The notes beneath the pieces were generated by a model that saw only the letters and a list, made by a program, of their open reading frames with translations, ran no database searches and was not told the DNA's origin. Below, one piece after another: positions 25,574-35,800 of a stretch of DNA of 64,000 nucleotides (positions within the stretch are counted from its first letter, which is position 1; each line of letters begins with the position of its first letter). Both the position numbers and the translations under genes were made by a program. The DNA comes from Clostridia bacterium (GTDB lineage: Bacteria > Bacillota > Clostridia > Lachnospirales > JAOARL01). The stretch lies in the NCBI GenBank assembly GCA_025210555.1, contig JAOARL010000008.1:146868-210867 (forward strand). The letters are read 5' to 3'.

Positions 25574-26245
25574 TTATTTAACTCCTATTTTTTTATAAAT
25601 AACCGGTGCTAGTGACACTGCCCCTAATAATATCAATGCTATAAATATACTAGGATCTATTTTATCAGAACTTGTACTTAACTTATATATACTTTCACCT
25701 AAATACACATAAGCAAAACTTCCTGGAATTATACCGATAGCTGTACTTAGTGCAAAGTCTTTATACTTAACTTTAGTAAGTGCCACGAATATGTTTACAA
25801 GATAAAATGGTAGAAATGGTAAAAATCTTATAGTATATAAATAATATTTACCATTTTCTTCTATTTCCTTATTAAACTTATCTAATTTATCCTTGTATTT
25901 AAGTTGTAGGTCACTTCCAATTAAATATCTTACAATAACAAAAGATAAACTTGCTCCTATTGTTGCCCCAATTATAACGTAAACCATTCCATACAACTTA
26001 CCAAAGGCAAACCCTGCAAAAGTGCTTAAAACAGCTCCTACTGGAAGTGAGAGCGAAATACTTATTATGTATGCTATTATAAAGATTAAAACAAATTTGA
26101 TATATTCATTATTAAGATAATATTCCATTTGCTCTCTGCCTGCTTCTGAATAATCAAAAAATGATTTAATGCTCTCACTAGTATTTGTAAAAAATAATAT
26201 GTAACCAATAATTAATAATATTCCTATCAATATCACCTTTTTCAT
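25574..26245 (-). CDS. TVP38/TMEM64 family membrane protein (second copy)
   Basis: The 223-residue protein is a paralogue of 24019-24693, with the same GAVLSTFAGFAFGKLYGMVY and RFLPFLPFYLVNIFVALTKV motifs and about six membrane segments. It overlaps the flavoprotein gene by 4 nt. Pairs of a TVP38 protein with a mercuric-reductase-like flavoprotein are common in bacteria, which suggests a joint job at the membrane, unknown so far. Confidence 0.9.
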   Translation of the reverse strand: MKKVILIGILLIIGYILFFTNTSESIKSFFDYSEAGREQMEYYLNNEYIKFVLIFIIAYIISISLSLPVGAVLSTFAGFAFGKLYGMVYVIIGATIGASLSFVIVRYLIGSDLQLKYKDKLDKFNKEIEENGKYYLYTIRFLPFLPFYLVNIFVALTKVKYKDFALSTAIGIIPGSFAYVYLGESIYKLSTSSDKIDPSIFIALILLGAVSLAPVIYKKIGVK

Positions 26246-27540
26246 TTTATCAACCTCCTATACTTATCTATAAGGACTTTCCTTCCTAACTTCTTAAGTA
26301 TATCTGAGTATGTTGGATAGACATGTATTATATCTGACAGTTTTGTTATAGGCACTCCTAATTCCTTTATTACCGCCAGCTCATGTATTAATTCTCCTGC
26401 TCTTTCTCCTATTATATGAGCTCCTAATATTTTATATTTCTTATCTAATATAACTTTAACAATTCCTTGCTGCGTTTCTACCTTAGCTCTATCTATATCA
26501 CTATATTCAATCTCATAAGTATATACTTTGCTATATTTACTCTTAGCTTCTTCTTCTGTTAATCCAAGATGTGATATTTCAGGACTTGTAAATATAGACC
26601 ATATCCTCTTATTATTATCAACCTTCCTGTTTATAAGTGGAACTGACGCATTAAATCCCGCTATAATTCCTTGATATTCAGCCATATGACTAAGTCCATA
26701 TGGACCTGCTACATCCCCAGCTAAATATATATTCTTTAAACTAGTTTGAAGTTTATTATTTAAAATAATTCCTTTGTTATATTTTTTTATATTTAACTTA
26801 TCTAATATTTTAATATTCTTTTCTCTTCCTATTGATATAAATAAACTTCCGTACTCTTTTTTGTCTTCACCCATATATAAATATGTATCATCAATTCTAT
26901 CAATCTTTGCATTTTCAATTATTTCTATGCCCTCTGATATTAATATACTCTTAAGTCTATCTCTAATTATCTTTTCTTCTTTGTTTATTAAGTCTGAACC
27001 TCTTAAATATATAGTTATATTTACTCCTAGTTTCTTTAGCGCTTGTCCTAATTCTACTGTTATTGGTCCTCCACCTATCATTGATATTTTCTCAGGTAAT
27101 TTATCTAAATAGAATATATTTTCATTAGTTAAATAATCTATATCTTCAATTCCGTAAATGTTTGGAACTCTATTTTCTCCACCAGTAGCTACTATAAACT
27201 TCTTAGATTCGATTTCTTCTCCATTTACCTTAATAACTTTACTATTTATAAATTCAGCTTCTCCTATAATAACGTCTATACCTTTACTCCTAAAGACATC
27301 ATCCGTTTCTTCACTATACACTTCTTCTATTTTTCCTTTAACATATTCAAGAGGGTTTTCCAATTTATCATGTGCTGCCTTAATAAGAGCTTTGCTTGGC
27401 ACACACCCATAATGCGTGCACTCTCCACCCATTTTTCTTTTTTCTATTATTAAAACTTTCTTTTTAAAACCCTTTGATGTTAATGCTGCTGTTATACCTG
27501 CAGCTCCACCACCAATTACTGTAATGTCATATTTTTTCAT
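26242..27540 (-). CDS. FAD-dependent pyridine nucleotide-disulfide oxidoreductase (MerA/Lpd-like)
   Basis: The 432-residue protein has an FAD dinucleotide fold GGGAAGITAA near residue 10, the redox-active disulfide GGECTHYGCVPSKAL (about 39-53), an NAD(P)-binding motif GGGPITVELGQAL near 155, FAD contact LAGDVAG near 285 and a C-terminal dimerisation domain with HVYPTYSD. That is the layout of mercuric reductase, dihydrolipoamide dehydrogenase and related enzymes. There is no mercury-binding N-terminal domain and no lipoyl enzyme nearby. It leads a run with TVP38, a radical SAM enzyme, TVP38 and rubredoxin. Confidence 0.88.
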   Translation of the reverse strand: MKKYDITVIGGGAAGITAALTSKGFKKKVLIIEKRKMGGECTHYGCVPSKALIKAAHDKLENPLEYVKGKIEEVYSEETDDVFRSKGIDVIIGEAEFINSKVIKVNGEEIESKKFIVATGGENRVPNIYGIEDIDYLTNENIFYLDKLPEKISMIGGGPITVELGQALKKLGVNITIYLRGSDLINKEEKIIRDRLKSILISEGIEIIENAKIDRIDDTYLYMGEDKKEYGSLFISIGREKNIKILDKLNIKKYNKGIILNNKLQTSLKNIYLAGDVAGPYGLSHMAEYQGIIAGFNASVPLINRKVDNNKRIWSIFTSPEISHLGLTEEEAKSKYSKVYTYEIEYSDIDRAKVETQQGIVKVILDKKYKILGAHIIGERAGELIHELAVIKELGVPITKLSDIIHVYPTYSDILKKLGRKVLIDKYRRLIK

Positions 27541-27576
27541 ACTATCCCCTCCTAATATAATTTTACCAAATATAAA

Positions 27577-27600
27577 AAGAGATTGAAATTCAATCTCTTA
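27577..27600 (-). terminator. Terminator of the AIM24 transcript
   Basis: AAGAGATTGAA and TTCAATCTCTT form a stem followed by TTTTAT on the minus strand; it could act in both directions. Confidence 0.8.
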
Positions 27601-27602
27601 TA

Positions 27603-28409
27603 TTATTCTACATTTGTATTTGAACTATATCCTTCATCTTGTTTTATTAAACTACTCTCAAGCTGCTGATATAAAGCTTCAGTTGGAGCTATCCAAACTT
27701 CTCCAGTCCCTTCAAATGTCTGAAGTAAACCCTCTCCTGAAGTTAGCGTTCCTATTATTCCCTTATTCATCATTTGAACAGAAAAACTAATATCACCTTT
27801 TCGAAGCATTGCAAAATTTCCATCGACCATTAGCTTTTCATTATTAAGATGCATAACTTTTATTTCATCCATAGGAACTTCAGAATATAGAACAACAATC
27901 CCTGTTCCTGAAATTCTTGTTTGGAATAATCCTTCTCCACCAAATGCTGCTGACGAAATATTTTTTTGCATGCTTACTCCAACTTCCATTTCCTCTTCAC
28001 ATGCATAAAACATCTTTTTATCTACTATTATTTCTTCATCATTTAATTCCATTATTAAAAAATGCCCAAATGAAGGCTCTAAGTATATTTCCCCTGTTCC
28101 TTCATATACGGGTTTAAATGCTTTTTCACCTGTAAGAACTGATGCCGCTAGATTCTTGAAAAGCTTTTTAGCAACATTATTAGTAGCTGTAATATTCCCC
28201 TTCATATAACTTAAGGCTCCTGATTCAGTTTTAAACTTAGCACCATTTAAAGTTATTCTGACTTGCTTCATTTTTACATCCATACGCTCAGCAAAGTATA
28301 ACCTTTCAGCAACTGATGTACTTTTACTTCCACCCAATTTTTCATATTGCAGAACTTCTACCTTTATATTGCTTTTTTCAATAGTATTTATAACCTTAAT
28401 GTTATTCAT
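27603..28409 (-). CDS. AIM24 family protein
   Basis: The 268-residue protein matches the AIM24/TRAP-like beta-helix family: an internal series of short glycine-rich strands, GAKFKTESGALSYMKGNI, GEGLFQTRISGTG and GEGLLQTFEGTGEVWIAP. Named from a yeast mitochondrial protein, the family has no known bacterial role. It overlaps the MATE stop by 8 nt, so the two form one unit. The ribosome site is weak. Confidence 0.85.
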   Translation of the reverse strand: MNNIKVINTIEKSNIKVEVLQYEKLGGSKSTSVAERLYFAERMDVKMKQVRITLNGAKFKTESGALSYMKGNITATNNVAKKLFKNLAASVLTGEKAFKPVYEGTGEIYLEPSFGHFLIMELNDEEIIVDKKMFYACEEEMEVGVSMQKNISSAAFGGEGLFQTRISGTGIVVLYSEVPMDEIKVMHLNNEKLMVDGNFAMLRKGDISFSVQMMNKGIIGTLTSGEGLLQTFEGTGEVWIAPTEALYQQLESSLIKQDEGYSSNTNVE

Positions 28410-29769
28410 ACGCTACTTCACTTCTTTCCATCATTTTTTTAACATCCTTTGCAAGCCATATGCTAACAAATACTATAGATAATATATCAGAAATTGGATA
28501 TGCTATCCATACTCCTAGAACTTTAGGTGTTATAAAAATCGGTAATATTAGTGACGCTGGTATAAATATAATTATTTGTCTTAAAAGAGAAAATACTAAT
28601 GCCGGTTTAGCCTTACCGATAGCTTGATAAAAAGAACTTCCTACTACTGGTATTCCAACAAAACAAAGTGTAAATGTTATTATTTTAAAAACTTCACTTG
28701 ATTTTGAAATCAAAGGACTCCCTGCCTCAAAAAACAGTCCCATTAACTGATTTGAAAATATAAACCCTAATATAATAACTACTGTTGAAAATGTTACAGT
28801 CGTCTTTATTGAAATAATAAGAGCTTCCTTAACCCTATCAAACTTCTTTGCTCCATAGTTAAATCCAGCAATAGGTTGAAACCCTTGAACAACGCCAAAA
28901 ACTGGCATCATTAAAAACATTATTACTTTATAAACTGCCCCATATATTATAAGGGCTTCTTCTCCACCATATACTCTAAGTGAATTATTTAATACTATTG
29001 CTACAATAACACCACCAACTTGTCTTACAAATGATGCTATTCCTACACTTATAATTTCTAACATGACATCTTTTTTGAGTTTTAAATTATGCAACTTAGG
29101 CTTTATATAAGTTTTATCCCCTTTAAGATAAATTAAAATATACACAAGTGCTACAAACTGAGATAAAATAGTTGCATATGCTGCTCCTTCTATTCCCATT
29201 CCAAATGTAAATATAAACAATGGATCAAGTAGTATATTTAACCCTACCCCTAAAACCATGGACTTCATTGCAAATATTGCATTACCTTCCGATCTAATAA
29301 GAGAATTTGCAGTAACAACAAGCGGACTATATATTCCACCTATAAATATAATTCTCAAATAATTTTCTGCATATATTGCTATATCTCCTGTCGCTCCAAA
29401 TACTTTTACAATTCCATCTAGAAATAATAATCCTAATATACTAAATACAAAACCTATTAAAAGACTACTACTAATTGAATTTCCAGCAGCATCTTCTGCT
29501 TTCTCATGCTCTCCTGCACCTAATAATCTTGAGTATAAAGAGGCTCCTCCTATAGCTATTGTTTGAGCTATTGCCATAATTAATAGCTGAACCGGGAACG
29601 CTATTGTAAGTGCTCCAAACGCTACTTCTCCTACACCTTTCCCTACAAATATTCCATCCACTATATTGTAAAGGGCATTTACCATCATTGCTATTGTAGC
29701 TGGTAACCCTAATTTAAATAATACTTTTTTTATATCACCATCTGCTAATAATTTCTTTCTATCTTCCAT
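28402..29769 (-). CDS. MATE family efflux transporter (third in window)
   Basis: The 455-residue protein has 12 membrane segments and MATE features such as IVDGIFVGKGVGEVAFGALTI and QGFQPIAGFNYGAKK. It belongs to a different branch from the tandem pair at 5263-7970, closer to the clostridial VmrA/NorM-like group. The start at 29769 lies 6-8 nt after GGAGG; an ATG at 29787 precedes that site. Substrate unknown. Confidence 0.9.
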   Translation of the reverse strand: MEDRKKLLADGDIKKVLFKLGLPATIAMMVNALYNIVDGIFVGKGVGEVAFGALTIAFPVQLLIMAIAQTIAIGGASLYSRLLGAGEHEKAEDAAGNSISSSLLIGFVFSILGLLFLDGIVKVFGATGDIAIYAENYLRIIFIGGIYSPLVVTANSLIRSEGNAIFAMKSMVLGVGLNILLDPLFIFTFGMGIEGAAYATILSQFVALVYILIYLKGDKTYIKPKLHNLKLKKDVMLEIISVGIASFVRQVGGVIVAIVLNNSLRVYGGEEALIIYGAVYKVIMFLMMPVFGVVQGFQPIAGFNYGAKKFDRVKEALIISIKTTVTFSTVVIILGFIFSNQLMGLFFEAGSPLISKSSEVFKIITFTLCFVGIPVVGSSFYQAIGKAKPALVFSLLRQIIIFIPASLILPIFITPKVLGVWIAYPISDILSIVFVSIWLAKDVKKMMERSEVAYE

Positions 29770-29840
29770 TTTTTCAACCTCCGTCATACAACTTTACCAT
29801 TAATATTAATTTTTACATAGTAACTTTAGGAAAACTTAAT

Positions 29841-29869
29841 AAAAGAGTCTATTAATAATAGACTCTTTT
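29841..29869. terminator. Terminator overlapping the helicase stop
   Basis: AAAAGAGTCTATTA and TAATAGACTCTTTT form a near-perfect stem; the last helicase codons and TAA lie within it. T-runs exist on both strands. Confidence 0.85.
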
Positions 29870-31789
29870 ACAATAATCAAGTAACCTTTTAAATAAGTAT
29901 TCCGATTCAATTGTACTTTTATCACCAATTATTATTAGCTTTTTTCTAGCTCTTGTTAGTGATACATTTAATCTTCTATAATCTTTTAAAAATCCTATTT
30001 CTTTCTCATCATTACTTCTTACTAAAGATAATATTATTACATCTTTACCTCTACCTTGAAAACTATCTACAGTATCAACCTCTATATTTGCATTAAATAT
30101 TCTCTCTTTAATATATTCTGATTGAGCTTTATATGGAGTAATTACACCAATTTGTCCCTCATCAATACCATACTCAATAAATTTATTGACGTAGTCTATT
30201 ACATACTTAGCTTCTTCTTCATTATATATAGAGCTACCTCTTCCAATTCTTTTCTCTTTTCCTCTGTCTACATTTATAAATACTATCGGTTTACTTGGAT
30301 TAAGTGCATACATATACTCTTTTGCAATCCTTCTTGGAACATCAAGTATTCTGTTTTTATTTTTTCTAGCTGTTTTAAGTTTACCATCGTAAAACATTTC
30401 ACTTGAAAATCCTGCAATTTTTTCATTCATTCTATATTGTAAATTAAGCATATATGAATTTTTATTTCCAAAATCCTCTATAAGTCTTTCAAACATAGAT
30501 ATGTTATATCCTTTTTTTGCAGCTAAATCATTCATTACAACTGGCGGTAACTGTTTATGGTCACCCGCAAAAATAACCTTCTTAGATTTTATTATAGGTA
30601 TTAATGCTGATGTTTCTGTTGCTTGACTAGCTTCATCCATAAGAAGAAGGTCAAATTCATAATCCTTTATAAACTTACTTCCAGCACCTACATTGGTTGT
30701 ACATATTACATCTGCTTTAGACAATATCTCTTCTATTATATCTTTTTCAAGCTTTGCAGCTCTATCAAAAATCTCATCTATTTCCCTTCTTTTATTAATA
30801 TACTCTGCCATGTTTGATATTATCTCTTTAGAAACTCCTCTTGTTCCTTTGTTATGCTCAGCTTGCTTAAGTATTTCATCATCGCTCATGCCTCTAGTAT
30901 ATTTTTTACTTGGATATATAAATTTTTCAAGTAATTCTAATTCTTTAAATGCAGAATCTCTTAAAAACTTAACTTCCTCATATCTTTTGTGATCCATAAG
31001 CAGATAATCCAATGTATGTTCTCTTAATACTTTATTAACTCTATATGGATGTCCTATTCTTATTACATTTATCCCTTTATATGCTAATCTATAAACTATA
31101 TTGTCAACCGCTGTATTTGAATCAGCCGTTGCTAATATATTTTCATATTTTTTCACAGAATCAACTAATATATCTATACATACAGATGTTTTACCTGTTC
31201 CTGGCGGTCCATGTAAAAGAAATATATCATTTACTTTATCTGCTATATCTAATATATTTAAATTCCTATAATTAAAAATATTATCTAGTTTTTCATTTCC
31301 TAATATTTTTTCAATCAAATCTGTTGATACTTCTGCTTTATTTTTAATAATATTCAAAGTATCTAACATCATTTGGAATGTAGTATCATTAACATATAAA
31401 TCTAATCTTATGTTTTTGCTAATAAAAACTTTGTTTGGAGCTTTATCAAAAACAACTGTTAAAGCATATTTTGATTTTTCTATAACTGTTCCTGTAAAAT
31501 TTCCTTTTTTAAGTGGATATCCATTACTTACAATTATAAGATCTCCTACATTTATTTCAGAATCTATAATTTCAACTCCATTATCCATCTTAGTAAACTT
31601 AACAATATGTCTTCCACCAATAGTTGTTCCTTCTAGTTTACCACGCATAAATAAAAGAGCTCTCCCTTTTTTCTCTCTAACTTTACCAGAAAGTCTCTTT
31701 ATTTCTTCTATATGCCTATTCATCTCTTCTTTTCTCTCTAGACTAATAAGCTCATTAAATTTATTAACATATTCTTGCCTTGTTATCAA
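29852..31789 (-). CDS. Upf1/IGHMBP2-like superfamily 1 helicase
   Basis: The 645-residue protein has the SF1B helicase motifs in order: I HGPPGTGKTS (about 192-201), II LLMDEASQATE, III FAGDHKQLPPVV, V TVDSFQGRGKDVIILSLVRSN (first 20 shown as a segment) and VI NVSLTRARKKLIIIGD. An N-terminal OB-like domain (40-130) resembles IGHMBP2. Such bacterial enzymes unwind DNA or RNA; role unknown. It starts at TTG 31789 after GGGGAGAAGTT. The MGMT-type gene lies 12 nt upstream, so the pair is co-transcribed. Confidence 0.9.
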   Translation of the reverse strand: MITRQEYVNKFNELISLERKEEMNRHIEEIKRLSGKVREKKGRALLFMRGKLEGTTIGGRHIVKFTKMDNGVEIIDSEINVGDLIIVSNGYPLKKGNFTGTVIEKSKYALTVVFDKAPNKVFISKNIRLDLYVNDTTFQMMLDTLNIIKNKAEVSTDLIEKILGNEKLDNIFNYRNLNILDIADKVNDIFLLHGPPGTGKTSVCIDILVDSVKKYENILATADSNTAVDNIVYRLAYKGINVIRIGHPYRVNKVLREHTLDYLLMDHKRYEEVKFLRDSAFKELELLEKFIYPSKKYTRGMSDDEILKQAEHNKGTRGVSKEIISNMAEYINKRREIDEIFDRAAKLEKDIIEEILSKADVICTTNVGAGSKFIKDYEFDLLLMDEASQATETSALIPIIKSKKVIFAGDHKQLPPVVMNDLAAKKGYNISMFERLIEDFGNKNSYMLNLQYRMNEKIAGFSSEMFYDGKLKTARKNKNRILDVPRRIAKEYMYALNPSKPIVFINVDRGKEKRIGRGSSIYNEEEAKYVIDYVNKFIEYGIDEGQIGVITPYKAQSEYIKERIFNANIEVDTVDSFQGRGKDVIILSLVRSNDEKEIGFLKDYRRLNVSLTRARKKLIIIGDKSTIESEYLFKRLLDYCKRVYY

Positions 31790-31801
31790 AACTTCTCCCC
31801 T

Positions 31802-32110
31802 CTATTTAAATCTATATAAATATATATCTAAATCTACCTTTTCATCATCTTTAAATTCTATACCTTCAAAGGCCAATAATTCTCTCTGCCTATTTATCCC
31901 TCCAAAAGCAAAAGCTTTACTTAACCTTCCTTCTCTATTAACCACTCTATGACAAGGAATCTTTGAATTATCTGGATTACTGTTAAGTGCCCATCCAACA
32001 GCTCTTGAAGCTCTCTTATTCCCTATTTCCTCAGCTATTATTCCATAAGTAGTTACTTTCCCTTTAGGAATTCTTTTAACTACTTCATATACACTTTCAA
32101 AAAAATTCAT
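31802..32110 (-). CDS. MGMT-family alkyltransferase-like DNA repair protein
   Basis: This 102-residue protein contains only the DNA-binding/active-site domain of O6-alkylguanine-DNA alkyltransferases: KGKVTTYGIIAEEIG, RAVGWALNSNP and PCHRVV with the reactive cysteine. Short members without the N-terminal domain are usually alkyltransferase-like proteins where that cysteine is tryptophan; here it is cysteine, so direct methyl transfer is possible. It probably repairs or flags O6-alkylguanine. Its partner in the transcript is a helicase. Confidence 0.88.
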   Translation of the reverse strand: MNFFESVYEVVKRIPKGKVTTYGIIAEEIGNKRASRAVGWALNSNPDNSKIPCHRVVNREGRLSKAFAFGGINRQRELLAFEGIEFKDDEKVDLDIYLYRFK

Positions 32111-32151
32111 ACTATCACCTTTTTTAATTATACCAAAAAAAGCAAAAAAAT

Positions 32152-32169
32152 AATAACCAAAAGGCTATT
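32152..32169 (-). terminator. Terminator of the gene at 32193-32711
   Basis: AATAGCC-TTTT-GGTTATT followed by ATTTTTTT on the minus strand. Confidence 0.7.
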
Positions 32170-32192
32170 TATTTTTATTATTAATATTAAAT

Positions 32193-32711
32193 TTATATAA
32201 ATAATTTATTTTCAATTGCTGCTATTTTCCCAAGATCTAGCTGGTCAGCAGCTAAAAAGATTTCAAATACTAAGTATAATTCCCTATCAGTTATTCTTTT
32301 ACTTAATTTATATTCCTTTATTAAGAATAAATATACTAATAAAGAAACTTTATTATTCTCTTTTGTAAATGGCTTGAATATATCAATTTTATTCATTAAA
32401 AGTAAACTCTTGTATAAAATATCTTCTTCTACACTATTAGTCTGATCAATTAACTTTTTGAAATTACCTTCTACCTCAATCGCAAATTCTTTTGCATCAT
32501 ACCTCTCTCTCATATTAGATAAGAATCTTATTATTAAACCATAGTCAATATCCAAGATCTCTATGCTTGAAAACTTTTCTTCAAAAGGTATTGCTAAATA
32601 TTTATTAGTTATCATTGCAATTACATTCTTAACTGTTTCATTTTTAATCTCCATATCAGTTTTATTAATACATTCTCTAGCTTTTTCTAAAACATTCATA
32701 TTCTTTTCCAA
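32193..32711 (-). CDS. Hypothetical helical protein, 172 residues
   Basis: I do not recognise this protein. It looks all-helical and soluble, with heptad-like leucine and isoleucine spacing, a FLSNMRERYDAKEF segment and a hydrophobic LLVYLFLIKEYKLSKRI stretch near 120-140. It begins at TTG 32711, 2-3 nt after GAGGTGATAG; an internal ATG four codons later is possible. It stands alone between terminators at 32816-32839 and 32152-32169. Confidence 0.65.
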   Translation of the reverse strand: MEKNMNVLEKARECINKTDMEIKNETVKNVIAMITNKYLAIPFEEKFSSIEILDIDYGLIIRFLSNMRERYDAKEFAIEVEGNFKKLIDQTNSVEEDILYKSLLLMNKIDIFKPFTKENNKVSLLVYLFLIKEYKLSKRITDRELYLVFEIFLAADQLDLGKIAAIENKLFI

Positions 32712-32815
32712 ACTATCACCTCACCATTTGTACAAAGAATACTATTTTGTGTACTTTTTGTCAATCTTTCGGGCGAGTTATTTTACAATTAGTCTTATGT
32801 TATTTCAAAACAAAT

Positions 32816-32839
32816 AAAAACACCTCGTTTGAGGTGTTT
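32816..32839. terminator. Strong terminator of the triple glycosyltransferase gene
   Basis: AAACACCTC-AAAC-GAGGTGTTT is a perfect stem with TTTTT after it on the minus strand, 4 nt past the stop. Confidence 0.9.
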
Positions 32840-32842
32840 GCA

Positions 32843-35800
32843 TTAGTTTTTACTTTTTATTAAAGAGTCACTAAGTTCAATTATATTTTTTATAGAATAG
32901 CTATCAGCTACTTCATACATTTTATCTCTCATTTTAGAAAGCTTATCTGGATTTTCAACAAATTCATTTATAACTTCATTAATCTCAGTTGGCTCATTAA
33001 TCTTCATAGCAAGCTCCATATCAACTAAAAACTCCGTATTTTCTTCTTCTTGACCTGGTATTGCAAAAGGAATTATCATTGGAACATTCTTTACTATGGC
33101 TTCAGTTACCGTCAATCCACCTGGCTTACTAACTAATAAATCTGCCTTTTCCATAAGTTCATTTATTTGCTTAGTAAATCCTATTATTTCTATGTTCTTA
33201 TCCTTGAAATCTTTACCTGTGTATTTAATATCTAACTCTGATTTAAGTTTTTCATTTCTACCACACACAACTTTTATTTCGAGCTTATTTTCATTATTGG
33301 CTAATTCTTTTAATATATCTTCAATTCCATTAAGTCCCATACTTCCACCCATAAGCAGAATTGAGAAATAATCATTATTTTCTTTTTCAAATATGATTTT
33401 TTCTTTAAACTTTCTATCTATCGGAATACCAAATGGGAATACTTTACAAGAATCTATATTTTTCTCAACTAAAGTTTCTCTTGTGTATTCACTACCTGTT
33501 ACATAAGCATCTACTGTTTCATCTACATATGTATAATGAGCTTTGAAATCAGTTACAACGCTCATAAAAGGCACATCAATCTTTCCTTTTTTCTTTAACT
33601 TTGATACTGCAGCTACTGAAAATGTGTGAGTTCCTATTATAATGTTTGGATCAAAATTTTCAATCCTTTTCACTATTTTTCTCTCTATCATTCTTATAAC
33701 ATTTTTAACAAAAATGTCATTTGTATGCTCATTATTTGAAAAATTGTATAATGCACCATAAATTCTTGGTGTTGCCATTGCTAATACTTCATAGAAGTCA
33801 GCTATTACTAAGTTCAAAAATGAGCTTGTTTCTTTAATAAAGTCATATACTTCTACAACATACCCTTCTTCTTCATATTCTCTTTTTAAGTTAGAAGCTG
33901 CTTGTTTATGTCCTGCTCCTGTTGAAGCAGTTAATATTAAAACTCTATTTCCTTCATCAACTTTTGGCTTAACTTCTTTACTATAAACCTCAAGAATCTT
34001 TTCAGCTGTGTTTGAAACATTAAATTTAGCTGAAACATCTTCTGCTAATTCTTTAAGTTTCATCTTTTTCTCTTCATCTCTAACTAATTCTGTTACTTTA
34101 TTATATAAATCATTTGAATCAGTAAATATAAAATCCTTTTTATTATCTACTTTTAAATTATTAATTTTATCGTCTCTAACTAATACTGGTGTTCCAGCTG
34201 CTAAAGCTTCTATAAATGTTAGTGCTTGTGTTTCTGATGAAGAAGTACTTACAAATATATCTGCTATTTTGTAATAAAGCTTAACCTCTTCATTTGAAAC
34301 TTTACCTGTAAATATAACCTTTGATTCTAAATTCATATCATCTGACATCTTAACAAGATTTTCTTTTTCAGGTCCATCTCCAACTACTAAAAGTTTCACA
34401 TTATCATCTTTTATTTTAACCATTAATTCTAATAATTCATGCACATTCTTCTCTTTTGATAACCTTCCTAAAAACAGAATAACTTTATCACTCTCTTTAA
34501 GTCCCATACCTGTTTTAAAATCATATAAGTCTGCTGGATTAATATCCCCTTCAAATCTTGATATATCTACTCCATTTGCTATAACTGATATATCTTTTTT
34601 TATTCCAAACTCTTTAAGTTTTGTTTTGATTTTTTCAGTAGGAGCAATAAGAACATCTGCTGAATCACAATACTTATTAGTTATTTTCTTTGTTATATTT
34701 AAATTTGGAAGTGGCATAAATCCAAGCTTAAAATCTTCTGCATACTCTTCATATAATTTATATGTAGAATGTATATGTGGCACTTTAAGCATATTTGCAA
34801 CCCACTTACCTATTATACCTAATGAAAACTCTGTATGAGTATGTACTATATCTAATTTAAGCTTTTTAGAGATTTTATATGCTTTCCATAAGTCAATCAT
34901 AGCTACTCTCTGCTCTGTGTATGGCAAAAATGGTACTGAAAAGAATCTGTAAACACCTTCCTCTTTTACACTAACCTTATCTTTCACAGTAAAAACATAA
35001 ACATTATGTCCTTTACTCTCCAAATCATTAACTAAATATTTTAGTCCTACTGATACTTCATTTATCTGTGGTTCATATGTATCAGTAAATATACCTATAT
35101 TCATTTTGCCTCTCCTTTTTTCAAATAGATTATCATTTCTTAATGCATCTTCAAATGCTAATAAATTGTTTTTAAATTCTTCTCTTTTATCTCTAACATT
35201 TTCTGAAACTGAATTTAGACATTTTTTATTTTTACATATGTGTGATAAAAATTCATACCATCCATCAATTTCAATTCCAAGTCCATTATTTAAAATAAAT
35301 TTATAGTTTTCTTTTTCCTGTCCTACATTAGAATCAACTATTGCAAGTGGGACTCCCTTTTTAAGTGCTTCATATACTATAAGTCCACCAGGTTTAGTTA
35401 CTAAAAGATCTGCATCATCCATCATTGCTTTTAATTCTTTCGTAAAACCTATAACTTCAAGCTTTTCGCTTGAATATTTATTTAGTTTTTCATATGCTTC
35501 TTCGTTTCTACCACATACAACTCTAAATTTAACATCTTTACATTTATTAAAATAATCTATATCCTTTTTTGTAATCTTAACTGTGCTCATCTTATCAAGT
35601 ACAATTAAAACATTCTTTATTTCTTCTCTATATTCTTTTTTCTCTGTTTCAAGTTCTACTATTGGACCTGTAACGAAAAGTTTCTCTCTTCCTATACCAT
35701 ACTTTATATATTTATTTTTAATAGTTTCATCAGGAAGTAAATACATATCTATATCATCATATATCCACTCTTTGCTCTTCGTAAAATCTGTAAGTACCGA

